DNA from: Leptolinea tardivitalis
GTDB taxonomy: Bacteria; Chloroflexota; Anaerolineae; Anaerolineales; Anaerolineaceae
Reading direction: 5' to 3'
NCBI RefSeq assembly: GCF_001050275.1
Contig: NZ_BBYA01000008.1
Location: 372,001-436,000, forward strand
DNA length: 64,000 nucleotides
How positions within the stretch are numbered: position 1 is the first letter of the stretch; every line of letters starts with the position of its first letter. The position numbers were made by a program, and so were the translations under genes. The notes beneath the pieces were generated by a model. That model searched no databases and had not been told where the DNA came from. It saw only the letters and a program-made list of their open reading frames with translations. This document shows positions 19,227 to 27,663 of the stretch, one piece after another.

Positions 19227-19300
19227 TGGGGGCTCGTCTAATGGCAGGACAGCAGACTCTGGATCTGTATGTAGAGGTTCGACTCCTTTGCCCCCAGCCA
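19227..19300 (+). tRNA. tRNA-Gln (anticodon CUG)
   Basis: Cloverleaf folded by eye. Acceptor TGGGGGC pairs with GCCCCCA, the anticodon stem CAGA/TCTG encloses the loop CTCTGGA with anticodon CTG, and the T-arm AGAGG-TTCGACT-CCTTT is normal. Discriminator G and an encoded CCA end the gene at 19300. The first pair is U1-A72, a known identity feature of glutamine tRNA. Confidence 0.95.
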
Positions 19301-19302
19301 CG

Positions 19303-19335
19303 AAAAAAGTCATCACACAGGTGATGGCTTTTTTT
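19303..19335 (+). terminator. Rho-independent terminator after tRNA-Gln
   Basis: A-run, stem GTCATCAC (19309-19316) with GTGATGGC (19321-19328), loop ACAG, then seven T. It starts two bases after the tRNA CCA end. Confidence 0.85.
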
Positions 19336-19523
19336 AATTCTTTGTGTTGGCTGTTTAGTCAACTGGCACCTCAAATTACTCTTATCTGCATTTATTGTAA
19401 TTTTAGATATTTCTAAATAGACGAAAAAATATAAAGGTAGATAAACCACAATATCCACCGGATAAATTTTGATTTAATCGTACTATACTGAAATCAGACG
19501 AACCAATAGAACCGGGGTGGAAT

Positions 19524-20171
19524 ATGGTTAGATTACGGGTTTCAGTTATTGCCGGCTTTCTATTACTAATCCTGGGCTGCCGAGGATTTGCAGAAAAAAC
19601 ACCATCGGCCGTTCCTGATATGTTTAATGCCACAGCTACTTTTTTCCCGCAGAATACTCCATCTATGGATATTTCACACTGGCGGAAATTTGAAGCTGAA
19701 GGAATTACCCTGAAGTACCCGGATTCATGGAAAACGGTGGATCAAGTTTCTGGACGACCATTGCAGACTGTGGAGAATAAAGAATTCCATGCCAGGTTGT
19801 TGATCAAAATGACAAATGCCATTCCAAGTTCTTTTGGTGAGAAATATACTGCCTGGTGTGACTTGATGGAAAAAGGATTCTCTCCTAATACCACCACACA
19901 GGAAGCTATGAAGGATGCGTATACGATTCTGGATAATTATCCAGATTCGGTATTATCTGAACAGCCGATCAGTATAGCAGGAAGAAATGCCATTGAGAAA
20001 ATCTATCGGCGTCCCCGGGGTGAGCCCTGGTATCAAGTACGTGATGTTTGGATAGAGGATACAAACAGGTGGATAATTCTTTCCTGCTATTCGTCGCCGG
20101 GAAAATTCGAAAGCAACAATGTATTATTCGAAACAATTTTAAATAATCTGGAAATAAAGACAGGCCGGTAA
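19524..20171 (+). CDS. Predicted lipoprotein, PsbP-like fold
   Basis: A 215-residue protein with a hydrophobic signal and lipobox LILGC (Cys at residue 19), so probably anchored to the outer face of the membrane. A low-complexity Thr/Pro linker leads into a domain beginning FEAEGITLKYPDSWK, which resembles the PsbP/DUF1795-like pattern of small secreted proteins. The ATG is preceded by GGGGTGG at 5 bases. It is monocistronic, with its stop codon inside a terminator stem. No specific function can be given. Confidence 0.7.
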   Translation: MVRLRVSVIAGFLLLILGCRGFAEKTPSAVPDMFNATATFFPQNTPSMDISHWRKFEAEGITLKYPDSWKTVDQVSGRPLQTVENKEFHARLLIKMTNAIPSSFGEKYTAWCDLMEKGFSPNTTTQEAMKDAYTILDNYPDSVLSEQPISIAGRNAIEKIYRRPRGEPWYQVRDVWIEDTNRWIILSCYSSPGKFESNNVLFETILNNLEIKTGR

Positions 20172-20189
20172 ATCTTACCGGCCTGTCTT
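20157..20189. terminator. Bidirectional hairpin terminator between convergent lipoprotein genes
   Basis: A perfect 15-bp stem, AAGACAGGCCGGTAA and its complement TTACCGGCCTGTCTT, with a 3-base loop. It includes the stop codon of the plus-strand gene and lies 28 bases from the stop of the minus-strand gene, so it may serve both. Confidence 0.75.
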
Positions 20190-20216
20190 GCATTCATAAT
20201 TAATTCTAACAACCAG

Positions 20217-20951
20217 CTATGGATGAATTGTCACCACGAAGCGGGGCGCAAAATGAAATACCAATGTCGGTGTAAAACTCGGGAGGATGTGTAAAGGCAC
20301 TGGAACCAGTTGACGAAATTCCACAGAATCAATTTGCACCCAGAAAGCCTCCATCCCGGAGGCTCCGATGCCAAAAACTATGTTATCGGGAGATTTTAAC
20401 CGGAAATACCCTTTATACGTTCCTCCGGTTGTCGGGGCTTTCAATTTGACAGCTATATCAACTGTGGCACCCGGTGGAACCGAACCGCTGGTAAGTACAG
20501 TCTCATCGGGAGCACTCATCCGATCGCCCGAATCAAAAATTACATGGTAACCTGAAGTCCATGTGCAGGAACCCGTATTCGTGATGCGCCATTTCTTCGT
20601 AAATTCAAAACCTGCGGTAACGTCTGTTCCATCCGGATGACTGACATCGCTGACGAACGCGGCCCGGTTGCATGGTATGGGTACTGGTGTGTTGGTGAAT
20701 GTAGGTAGAATGACTGTATTTGTTGATGTCATTGTTGAGGTTGGTGTATTTGGAGCAAGCGTTGCAGTTTCGGTGATCACCGGAGGGACTGATGTAAATG
20801 TGATTGCCGGTGGATTTGTGATGGTATTTACCGGTGAGGTTTTGGTTGTCTCTGTTCCGGTGTTGGGAATGAGCGGCATATTGCAGGAAAGCGCAATGAG
20901 AAGAAAAACAACCAGAATGTAGAGCCGTAGAGAATATTTTTGATTTCCCAT
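20217..20951 (-). CDS. Lipoprotein with NBR1-type Ig-like domain
   Basis: A 244-residue protein with signal peptide and lipobox ALSC (Cys at residue 23), then a Thr/Pro/Ser-rich linker of about 65 residues, then an Ig-like domain. The signatures are FTKKWRITNTGSCTWTSGYH, SVPPGATVDIAVKLKAPT and GTYKGYFRLKSPD, the NBR1 Ig-like pattern common in secreted proteins of Anaerolineae. It probably acts as an extracellular binding or adhesion module. The ATG has AGGAGG upstream (20958-20963). No catalytic domain is visible. Confidence 0.8.
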   Translation of the reverse strand: MGNQKYSLRLYILVVFLLIALSCNMPLIPNTGTETTKTSPVNTITNPPAITFTSVPPVITETATLAPNTPTSTMTSTNTVILPTFTNTPVPIPCNRAAFVSDVSHPDGTDVTAGFEFTKKWRITNTGSCTWTSGYHVIFDSGDRMSAPDETVLTSGSVPPGATVDIAVKLKAPTTGGTYKGYFRLKSPDNIVFGIGASGMEAFWVQIDSVEFRQLVPVPLHILPSFTPTLVFHFAPRFVVTIHP

Positions 20952-21013
20952 CTGACCTCCTCATTTCTGGTAGGCGATATTAACATTATACAGACGGGAA
21001 AGATTAAAACAAG

Positions 21014-22276
21014 CTAAATTGTCATGTGACGTTTTCCACGATCTTTTACAAATATTTGCATGATTATCACGCATATGATGGAAAACACGGCTGCTGTAAG
21101 AAATGTTACTGAAAAGCTGCTGATATCGGCCAACCAACCACCGATCAGTGGCGAAAGAATGGTGCTGGGAGCAATTAACGTATTGGAAAGTCCAACATAG
21201 GTGGGCTTTTCTTCTTCTGTACCAAATTCCAACGACATAGCGATGCCGATTGTCCAAAAAGCCGTTGTCGCTGTGCCTGATAGAATAATGACCAGATAGA
21301 ACCAATCAGCAGAAGGAGCCAGCCAGGCAATCAAAGATGCCAGACCAATACAAACGGCCCCTCCTTTGAGCACATTCGAGCTGTTCCATTTATCAGATAT
21401 TCGTCCGAGAATTGGATTGGCAGCCACCTGGGTGATAAAAAGAAGACCAGTCATAATGCCAGATGCTTCAAGACTTAGATTAAGTTCTTTTATGGCATAA
21501 ATGATAAAAAACGCCTGAGCCATCATGCCAAACTGGAAGGCATTGCGGGAAATGATAAACCACCGGAATGACGAGTCGTTTTTCATAATGGTGATGACTT
21601 TGCGCCAAAAATCAGCTTTTGAATGGTCTTCCGGAATTTCTTCCCTGGCAGGTTCACGGGTCATGGCCAGCAGCGAATATGAAATTGCCATCAAAAGGAA
21701 GGTTATGACAAAGCAAATGGCAAAACCATTTGTATTGCCATTTGCCGAACCGAATTTCTCGAGGATATATCCGGCAATAACGGCACCACCACTTGCCAGG
21801 AGGTTTGAGCCGGCTGATTGTAATCCTATGAAAGTTGCCAGTCCGTCAGATGGGATAATGCGATTCACCATATTTTGCCAGGCATTGGCAGTCATACCGG
21901 CGCCCATGCCCTGCCAAATCAATAACAAGAAGGTGAGAAGTAATCCTACTGTTGTGCCAAGTTTGGGAGCCAGTAAAGCGATGATAGCCAACCCGAGAAA
22001 GGGTACCCTTTCTTGAATGGTCATCAAAAGAACATAGGGTTTAAATCTTGGCAATCGGGTAATTCTATGGGCAGTAAAGAGCTGGGGGAATTCCCATCCG
22101 ACATTGTGAATAGCAGGGATCAAGCCAATTAAAATAGCAGAATTGGTCATTGTTGAAACAAATAATGGGATGATGGTATTAAACGAAGAAAATCCCAACC
22201 CGAAGCCGAAAAACGAACCGTCTCCCATATTGACGATGAAATTATGTTTTAAATCTTTCCTGATGATATCTGCCAT
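21014..22276 (-). CDS. MFS transporter
   Basis: A 420-residue hydrophobic protein with 12 predicted transmembrane helices in two halves, and a central cytoplasmic loop around EPAREEIPEDHSKADF between helices 6 and 7. RISDKWNSSNVLKGG resembles the conserved MFS loop between helices 8 and 9. Substrate cannot be inferred: no adjacent pathway genes are present, only a lipoprotein gene downstream. The start ATG has AGGG 5-6 bases upstream. Confidence 0.85.
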   Translation of the reverse strand: MADIIRKDLKHNFIVNMGDGSFFGFGLGFSSFNTIIPLFVSTMTNSAILIGLIPAIHNVGWEFPQLFTAHRITRLPRFKPYVLLMTIQERVPFLGLAIIALLAPKLGTTVGLLLTFLLLIWQGMGAGMTANAWQNMVNRIIPSDGLATFIGLQSAGSNLLASGGAVIAGYILEKFGSANGNTNGFAICFVITFLLMAISYSLLAMTREPAREEIPEDHSKADFWRKVITIMKNDSSFRWFIISRNAFQFGMMAQAFFIIYAIKELNLSLEASGIMTGLLFITQVAANPILGRISDKWNSSNVLKGGAVCIGLASLIAWLAPSADWFYLVIILSGTATTAFWTIGIAMSLEFGTEEEKPTYVGLSNTLIAPSTILSPLIGGWLADISSFSVTFLTAAVFSIICVIIMQIFVKDRGKRHMTI

Positions 22277-22293
22277 TTTTCCCTGAGAATAAA

Positions 22294-22330
22294 AAATCCC
22301 CTTCCGTCGTTAGATATCGGAGGGGGATTT
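22294..22330 (-). terminator. Terminator of the VKOR/acidic protein transcript
   Basis: On the minus strand the stem AAATCCCCCTCCG pairs with CGGAAGGGGATTT with one mismatch, and the 3' arm runs into TTTTTTATT. It lies between the stop of the acidic protein gene and the MFS start. Confidence 0.75.
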
Positions 22331-22401
22331 ACTGTTGACTAAGTGTTTCTGGTTTTACCTTTCAGAATCACCTGAATTGTACTGTTTAACAAGGTTTCCG
22401 A

Positions 22402-22641
22402 CTAGTAGGCTTCTTCATCTTCTTCCGACCAAAGATCTTCGTCTTCGTCTTCTTCCCCTTCAATCTCTTCCCATTCTTCCAATTCTTCTTCTTCCTCTTC
22501 CCAATCTTCATTGGTTGAGGATTCTGCATTGGGGTTATAGGTCATACAACCTGAATCAGGGTCAAATTCCACTGCAGCTGCGCTGCACATACCTTCGTCG
22601 ATGAAAACGCAATCCAGATAATGACATCGAATTCTAGCCAT
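22402..22641 (-). CDS. Small Cys-cluster protein with extremely acidic tail
   Basis: A 79-residue protein. Residues 1-35 carry four Cys in C-X4-C-X7-C-X12-C spacing (Cys 6, 11, 19, 32) with a His after the first, resembling the short DUF1540-like metal-binding pattern. Residues ~43-79 are almost entirely Glu and Asp with a few Trp/Leu. The start is ATG 22641, preceded by GGAGG; a longer frame reading from 22707 lies inside the VKOR gene. It overlaps the VKOR stop by 8 bases, indicating translational coupling. The pairing suggests a thiol- or metal-related role, but this is inference only. Confidence 0.65.
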   Translation of the reverse strand: MARIRCHYLDCVFIDEGMCSAAAVEFDPDSGCMTYNPNAESSTNEDWEEEEEELEEWEEIEGEEDEDEDLWSEEDEEAY

Positions 22642-23101
22642 TCTTTTCCTCCAAAGACAGGATGTAATCGCCACGGTTTTGAACCAGGCGTAACAAAGTG
22701 CAAACAAATAATGTAGTCATTAATAAAGCGGAAACTACACAGAACGGACAGACCGCTTTTATAACCGCAATTTCCAGATAGGTCAAGTAAAAAGAGTATA
22801 TAAAACCGGCAAAAGTAGCCCCAAATATAAGCTGGTCTAAGATAATTTCAGGAAAAGGAAGGTATTTCTTGCCAACCAGTAAGACAAAGATAATCAAATA
22901 TGCTGCAATACCCAGGGCAGAAACCGGAATACCCAGTATTTCTGAATATTGGCTGTTATTAACCGTCCAACAATCACCCAGACCAGGCAGACACATAGCC
23001 TGATTGTGGGTAAGTTTAATAAATAATAGATAAGCAGAATCGATTAATCCAAGTATGGAGGCCGTTATGGCAACCTTTTGATTAATCGTAAAATTCTTCA
23101 T
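22634..23101 (-). CDS. Vitamin K epoxide reductase family thiol oxidoreductase
   Basis: A 155-residue protein with four to five transmembrane helices. Loop cysteines Cys37 and Cys44 lie in a CLPGLGDCWTV context, followed by NSQYSEILGIPVSALG, and the active-site pair is CPFC near residue 124. Bacterial VKOR homologues replace DsbB and reoxidise a periplasmic DsbA-like partner using quinone, introducing disulfides into exported proteins. No thioredoxin domain is fused here, so a separate partner is needed. I prefer ATG 23101 (AGGTG upstream) over GTG 23110. Coupled to the acidic protein gene. Confidence 0.88.
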   Translation of the reverse strand: MKNFTINQKVAITASILGLIDSAYLLFIKLTHNQAMCLPGLGDCWTVNNSQYSEILGIPVSALGIAAYLIIFVLLVGKKYLPFPEIILDQLIFGATFAGFIYSFYLTYLEIAVIKAVCPFCVVSALLMTTLFVCTLLRLVQNRGDYILSLEEKNG

Positions 23102-23193
23102 AATGGACACCTGGTTGTACTCAATAAAAGCGGAGCGATTTTACCGCATTGGTGGCAATGCGTAAAGTATAAAAATCTAAAATATTTGTTAGA

Positions 23194-25401
23194 TTATCCA
23201 GGTTTTTGCCTTCTGGCTTCCAAAACATTCGGAAGATTCTCGATTTTTGTTAAAACACGGCTCAATTGGGCAATATCCCCGATTTCCAAAATCAGGTTGA
23301 AGGCTGCAAGATTCTGATTTACTTTCAGATTAATATCCAGCACATTGATTCCTTCATTGGTCAAAATAGAAGATATATCACCCATTAATCCTTGCCGGTC
23401 ATAAGCCTTGATTTGTATGGCTACCGGGAATGTCTTTTGTGCTTCACCCCAATTAACCTTAACCAGCCGCTCTCTGTCTGTCAATCGGAGAATATTCGGG
23501 CAATCCTGCCGGTGGATTGTAGCTCCGCGTCCGCGAGTGATATAACCGATAATTTCGTCACCTGGAGCTGGATTGCAGCAACGAGCCAGACTGGTGAGAA
23601 TTCCTTTCAACCCGAGGACTATTACGGCATTGCCTACTTTTTTTGTTTCGGTGGGAAGCTTTGTCTCCAACGCTTCCACCTGTCGATCTTTTTCTACTTC
23701 TGACAGTCGGTTGATGATGCGGCCCATCGAAAAATCACCGCAACCGATATCTTCATAGAGGTCTTCAATTTCGTGGTATTCAAAATCGCGGGCGACTTTT
23801 TCAAGATCGAAATCAGTGATCCCCAGACGGCGGAGCTCTCGATCGAGCAAGGTTTTTCCCTGGGTGATATTTTGATCGCGGTCCTGTTTCTTGAACCACT
23901 GGCGGACCTTCGACCGGGCCCTCTGAGTACGGATCAGGCCGAGGTTGGTGTTCAACCAGTCTCGGCTGGGACCGCCTTGTTTGGCTGTGAGGATTTCAAC
24001 CTGATCGCCGGTTTTAAGTGCATAATCAAGGGTAACCAGCTTGCCGTTTATTTTGGCTCCGCGGCAGCGATGACCAATCTGAGTATGTACATGGTAGGCA
24101 AAATCAATGGGGGTTGAACCAGCTGGCAGGTCTATGATGTCTCCACGGGGTGTGAATACATACACCCTGTCTTGAAAGACATCTGTTTTCATGCTGTCGA
24201 CAAATTCCTGGGCATCACTCACATCCTGACGCCAGTCCATCAATTGTCTGAGCCAGTTGATGCGCTGTTCGTACGTTTCGTCGCGGCGTCCGCGTTCCTT
24301 GTATCGCCAGTGTGCAGCAATACCATATTCCGCGTTCTGGTGCATTTCGGGCGTACGGATTTGCACTTCAAGAGGTTTGCCATCATCATAAATGATAGCC
24401 GTGTGCAGCGATTGATAAAAATTGTCTTTGGGTGCTGCAATGTAATCGTCAAATTCGTGAGGAATAGGGCGCCAGCGGGTGTGAATGACACCAAGTGCAG
24501 CGTAGCATGAAGGAATATCAGGCACGATCAGACGAAAGGCACGCAGATCGCGAACCATTTCGAAAGGTTTGCCTTTTTCGATCATTTTTTTATAGATGGA
24601 ATAGATGTGCTTGGGTCGGCCGGAAATCTCAGCCTTAATCCCTGCCTGTGCCATGATATTTTGGAGTCTGGTTTGAATACTCTGAACCTGACGGTTGCGG
24701 TCTTCCTGCCGTTCTGCCAGATTTTCAGCAATTTCTTTATACTTTTCCGGCATGGCATAGCGGAATCCGAGGTCTTCTAATTCCCATTTCATTTGCCAGA
24801 TACCGAGACGATTAGCCAGGGGAGCAAAAATATCCAAAGTCTCTTGAGCAATCCGGCGCCGCTTGGCCTCAGGCATAAAGCCCAGGGTGCGCATATTGTG
24901 CAGACGGTCGGCCAGTTTGATCAATACAACGCGAATATCTTCCCCCATGGCCATGAATGTTTTTCGCAGGGTTTCAGAAGCCAGGTCTCGGCGGCGGCTT
25001 CGGGCTGCCTGTGATTCGTCTGCTTCCTGGGCAGGCGTCATGGCATTGACTTCATTCATATGTTGATCACCCCGCGAGACACGGGGCAGATTGGTCAATT
25101 TGGTTACACCGTCGACCAGTTTAGCCACTTCATCGCCAAAATCACGTTTTAGATCTTCGTTTGTAACTTTGGTATCTTCGACTGTATCATGGAGTAAACC
25201 GGCAATTACTACAACCGGGGGAATTTTTAATTCGGCCAAGATACCTGCCACAGCCACACAGTGTGTTATGTAAGGTTCCCCCGACGCCCTTTTTTGATCT
25301 CTATGAGCTTCTTCGGCGTAGTTATATGCTCGCATGACCAGTTCGCGGTCTACGGCACTGTAATTATCAGGAAGAATGGCCATTAAATCTTCTATTTTCA
25401 T
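23194..25401 (-). CDS. relA: Bifunctional (p)ppGpp synthetase/hydrolase RelA/SpoT
   Basis: Makes and degrades the stringent-response alarmone. Domain order over 735 residues is as follows. The HD hydrolase domain has HCVAVAGIL and LLHDTVEDT, so its metal-binding His-Asp is intact. The synthetase has RPKHIYSIYKKM and YQSLHTAII. The TGS domain starts near VFTPRGDIIDLPAGSTPIDF, a CC-containing zinc-finger-like segment has ARCCNPAPGDEI, and a C-terminal ACT domain ends the protein. Retention of both catalytic domains predicts a bifunctional Rel-type enzyme. No strong Shine-Dalgarno is seen at the ATG. It stands 92 bases upstream of the VKOR gene on the same strand. Confidence 0.96.
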   Translation of the reverse strand: MKIEDLMAILPDNYSAVDRELVMRAYNYAEEAHRDQKRASGEPYITHCVAVAGILAELKIPPVVVIAGLLHDTVEDTKVTNEDLKRDFGDEVAKLVDGVTKLTNLPRVSRGDQHMNEVNAMTPAQEADESQAARSRRRDLASETLRKTFMAMGEDIRVVLIKLADRLHNMRTLGFMPEAKRRRIAQETLDIFAPLANRLGIWQMKWELEDLGFRYAMPEKYKEIAENLAERQEDRNRQVQSIQTRLQNIMAQAGIKAEISGRPKHIYSIYKKMIEKGKPFEMVRDLRAFRLIVPDIPSCYAALGVIHTRWRPIPHEFDDYIAAPKDNFYQSLHTAIIYDDGKPLEVQIRTPEMHQNAEYGIAAHWRYKERGRRDETYEQRINWLRQLMDWRQDVSDAQEFVDSMKTDVFQDRVYVFTPRGDIIDLPAGSTPIDFAYHVHTQIGHRCRGAKINGKLVTLDYALKTGDQVEILTAKQGGPSRDWLNTNLGLIRTQRARSKVRQWFKKQDRDQNITQGKTLLDRELRRLGITDFDLEKVARDFEYHEIEDLYEDIGCGDFSMGRIINRLSEVEKDRQVEALETKLPTETKKVGNAVIVLGLKGILTSLARCCNPAPGDEIIGYITRGRGATIHRQDCPNILRLTDRERLVKVNWGEAQKTFPVAIQIKAYDRQGLMGDISSILTNEGINVLDINLKVNQNLAAFNLILEIGDIAQLSRVLTKIENLPNVLEARRQKPG

Positions 25402-25487
25402 TGGCAGAATTTTAGAAGATCATTTCTCCATCAAGATTAATGTGTCAGATAGTATACCTTCCGGTGTGCGCGAAAACAACTGTTTCC

Positions 25488-26855
25488 TTAAAAAGGTTCG
25501 GCATAATAGGTCTTCAGTTTAAATCCATTCTGGCGAATCACCTGACTGTACCATCGTGCACTGTCTTTGATAATCCGCTTGCAGTTATTTTCATAATCTA
25601 CAAAAATAATGCCAAAACGTCGGCTGTATCCCTGTGCCCATTCGAAATTATCCAACAGTGACCACACAAAATACCCTTTTACCGGAACCCCATTTTGTAT
25701 TGCCTGATGCACAGAGGAAATATAATCTTGCAGGTATTGAATACGTCGAGAATCCCTTACCCGGCCATCGGCATCCACCCCATCTGTTATGGCTGTGCCA
25801 TTCTCAGTGATATAAATCGCTTTTATGGGGTAATCTCGCTTTAAACGGATAAGCAGATCGTACATGCCGTTTGGATTGAATTCCCACATTTCTGAATATG
25901 TGCTGCCTTCTGGTTGGATCGTTTCATAGTGGAAAGGTTCGATGGATGCATTGAATCGTACAACATTGCGGAAATAATTATTAATTCCAAGGAATTCAGT
26001 CTGAGTTGATATTGTAGGATAGTCTTTTTCATATCCTTCAGGAAAAATGAAGCCCATTGTTGTAGTAATTTCATCTGGATATTTCCCAAGGAAAAGTGGA
26101 TCAAGGAAAATCCTGTTCAAGTGAAGATCGTTAGTGTGAGCTGCCTTTTGGTCTTCGGGAGATTTTGTGGCACTTTCAACACTACTAAGGTTGAGTGTGA
26201 TACCGATTTGAAGCGGCTGCCGTGCTACAGCTCGCATGGTTTGGACTGCCAGTCCGTGACCTAAAAGCAGGTGATGTATGGCGGATGCCGCCATACCCTG
26301 GTCTTGCACCCCGGGAGGGAAAACCCCTTCCAAATGCCCCATTATGGCTACAACCCAGGGTTCATTAATGGTGATCCAATTGTTGATTCGATCGCTGAAA
26401 TGCTCCACTACGATTCCGGCATAATCAGCAAAGTGTTTTGCTGTCTCACGATTTGTCCATCCACCTTTGTCTTCCAATACCTGTGGAAGGTCCCAGTGGA
26501 ACAGGGTGGGGAATGGTTTGATATCGTTCTTTAGCAATTCATCTACCAGGCGATCATAAAAATCCAATCCTTTTGGATTAATAGTACCGGTTCCTGCAGG
26601 GAGAATGCGGGGCCAGGAAAAAGAAAACCGATAGGCGGGCAATCCCAACTGTTTCATCAGGGATACGTCTTCACGCCAGCGATGGTAATGGTCAGCCGCC
26701 ACATCGCCGGTATGTCCGTGATAGACTTTGCCCGGCAACTTGGAAAATGTATCCCAGGTGGACGGGCTGCGGCCATCTTCGTTCCATCCCCCCTCAATTT
26801 GATAGGCAGCTGTTGATGCACCCCACAGGAATCCATCAGGAAAACTGATCTCCAT
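25488..26855 (-). CDS. Beta-glucosidase, glycoside hydrolase family 1
   Basis: Hydrolyses terminal non-reducing beta-glycosides, typically cellobiose or related disaccharides. The GH1 hallmarks are the N-terminal FPDGFLWGASTAAYQIEGG, the acid/base Glu in TINEPW and the nucleophile Glu in ITENG. The 455-residue length is typical and there is no signal peptide, so it is cytoplasmic. It starts 2 bases after the HAD phosphatase stop, so the two are co-transcribed and may handle an imported disaccharide or its phosphorylated product. Specificity (gluco, galacto, 6-phospho) cannot be fixed. Confidence 0.95.
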   Translation of the reverse strand: MEISFPDGFLWGASTAAYQIEGGWNEDGRSPSTWDTFSKLPGKVYHGHTGDVAADHYHRWREDVSLMKQLGLPAYRFSFSWPRILPAGTGTINPKGLDFYDRLVDELLKNDIKPFPTLFHWDLPQVLEDKGGWTNRETAKHFADYAGIVVEHFSDRINNWITINEPWVVAIMGHLEGVFPPGVQDQGMAASAIHHLLLGHGLAVQTMRAVARQPLQIGITLNLSSVESATKSPEDQKAAHTNDLHLNRIFLDPLFLGKYPDEITTTMGFIFPEGYEKDYPTISTQTEFLGINNYFRNVVRFNASIEPFHYETIQPEGSTYSEMWEFNPNGMYDLLIRLKRDYPIKAIYITENGTAITDGVDADGRVRDSRRIQYLQDYISSVHQAIQNGVPVKGYFVWSLLDNFEWAQGYSRRFGIIFVDYENNCKRIIKDSARWYSQVIRQNGFKLKTYYAEPF

Positions 26856-26857
26856 AA

Positions 26858-27538
26858 TTAATAGACCCTTTCAACGATGTCAGTATTAATTGCCAATAGA
26901 TCTCTCAGCGATATATCTGCCAGGGAAGACAATATCAGATCAGCATGATCTATACATAATTGGCCTGAAATGGCATTGGGGACGGCTACACAAAAAATTC
27001 CCGCATTATGAGCCCCCGTTATGCCATTGGGGGAATCTTCAAATACAATGGCTTCTTCTGGTCTGGCATCCAGTTCCCTGAGTGCCATCTGAAATAGTGC
27101 CGGATTGGGTTTCACAGCAGGCACTTCGTTGCCTCCGCAAATTGTGTCAAAGTATCTGGCAAGGCCAAGACGCGATAGATGACACCATACCCAGTCTGCT
27201 GAACTGCTTGAGGCAACCCCTAACCGAATGCCATTTTCATGTGCGGTTTTTATCAGCGTTTCAACTCCAGGAAGAGCAGGCAGTCGTGTAATTTTGGATA
27301 ATGCGATAACTTTATGGGCATGTTCCACCTTCTTTTTATTAATTGGGCGGCCCAGCAATTCTTCCAGATACGTGGGGGGATCAAATTCCAACCGGGATGT
27401 TCCCAATGCTTTTTGCCATTCAGAAAGGGGAAGAGAAAGACCATATTGTCCAAAAACCTGTTGCCAGGCTTCAAATTCTGGAGTTTCCGTATCCAGTATC
27501 AGTCCATCAAAATCAAAAATAAAAGCTTTAATCGTCAT
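26858..27538 (-). CDS. HAD-superfamily phosphatase, beta-phosphoglucomutase-like
   Basis: A 226-residue HAD subfamily IA protein. Motif I is DFDGLILDTE, motif II includes VASSSS, and motifs III/IV are KPNPALF and FEDSPNG. The helical cap lies between motifs I and II. Such proteins act as sugar-phosphate phosphatases or beta-phosphoglucomutase; the LILDTE context is shared by both, so the exact reaction is open. It is translated immediately upstream of the GH1 gene, which suggests carbohydrate catabolism. Confidence 0.85.
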   Translation of the reverse strand: MTIKAFIFDFDGLILDTETPEFEAWQQVFGQYGLSLPLSEWQKALGTSRLEFDPPTYLEELLGRPINKKKVEHAHKVIALSKITRLPALPGVETLIKTAHENGIRLGVASSSSADWVWCHLSRLGLARYFDTICGGNEVPAVKPNPALFQMALRELDARPEEAIVFEDSPNGITGAHNAGIFCVAVPNAISGQLCIDHADLILSSLADISLRDLLAINTDIVERVY

Positions 27539-27570
27539 TCAAACACCTGCAACAGTAATTTATTGCTATT

Positions 27571-27603
27571 AAAAAACCGCCCACCAGAAGCCGGTCGGCG
27601 GCG
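27571..27603 (-). terminator. Terminator after the Ldh-family gene
   Basis: On the minus strand CCGCC-g-ACC pairs with GGT-g-GGCGG and is followed directly by six T. It lies 60 bases past the Ldh-family stop and upstream of the HAD start. Confidence 0.7.
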
Positions 27604-27663
27604 GAATGTCTTTTATTTTACTCCCATTTACCGAATAAAAACCTGCCAGGCTGTCAGGATCTA

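Noticed and set aside
18916-19458. 180-codon minus-strand frame across the gltX end and tRNA-Gln
   Set aside because: It would run through a tRNA gene and its promoter and terminator, so it is not coding.
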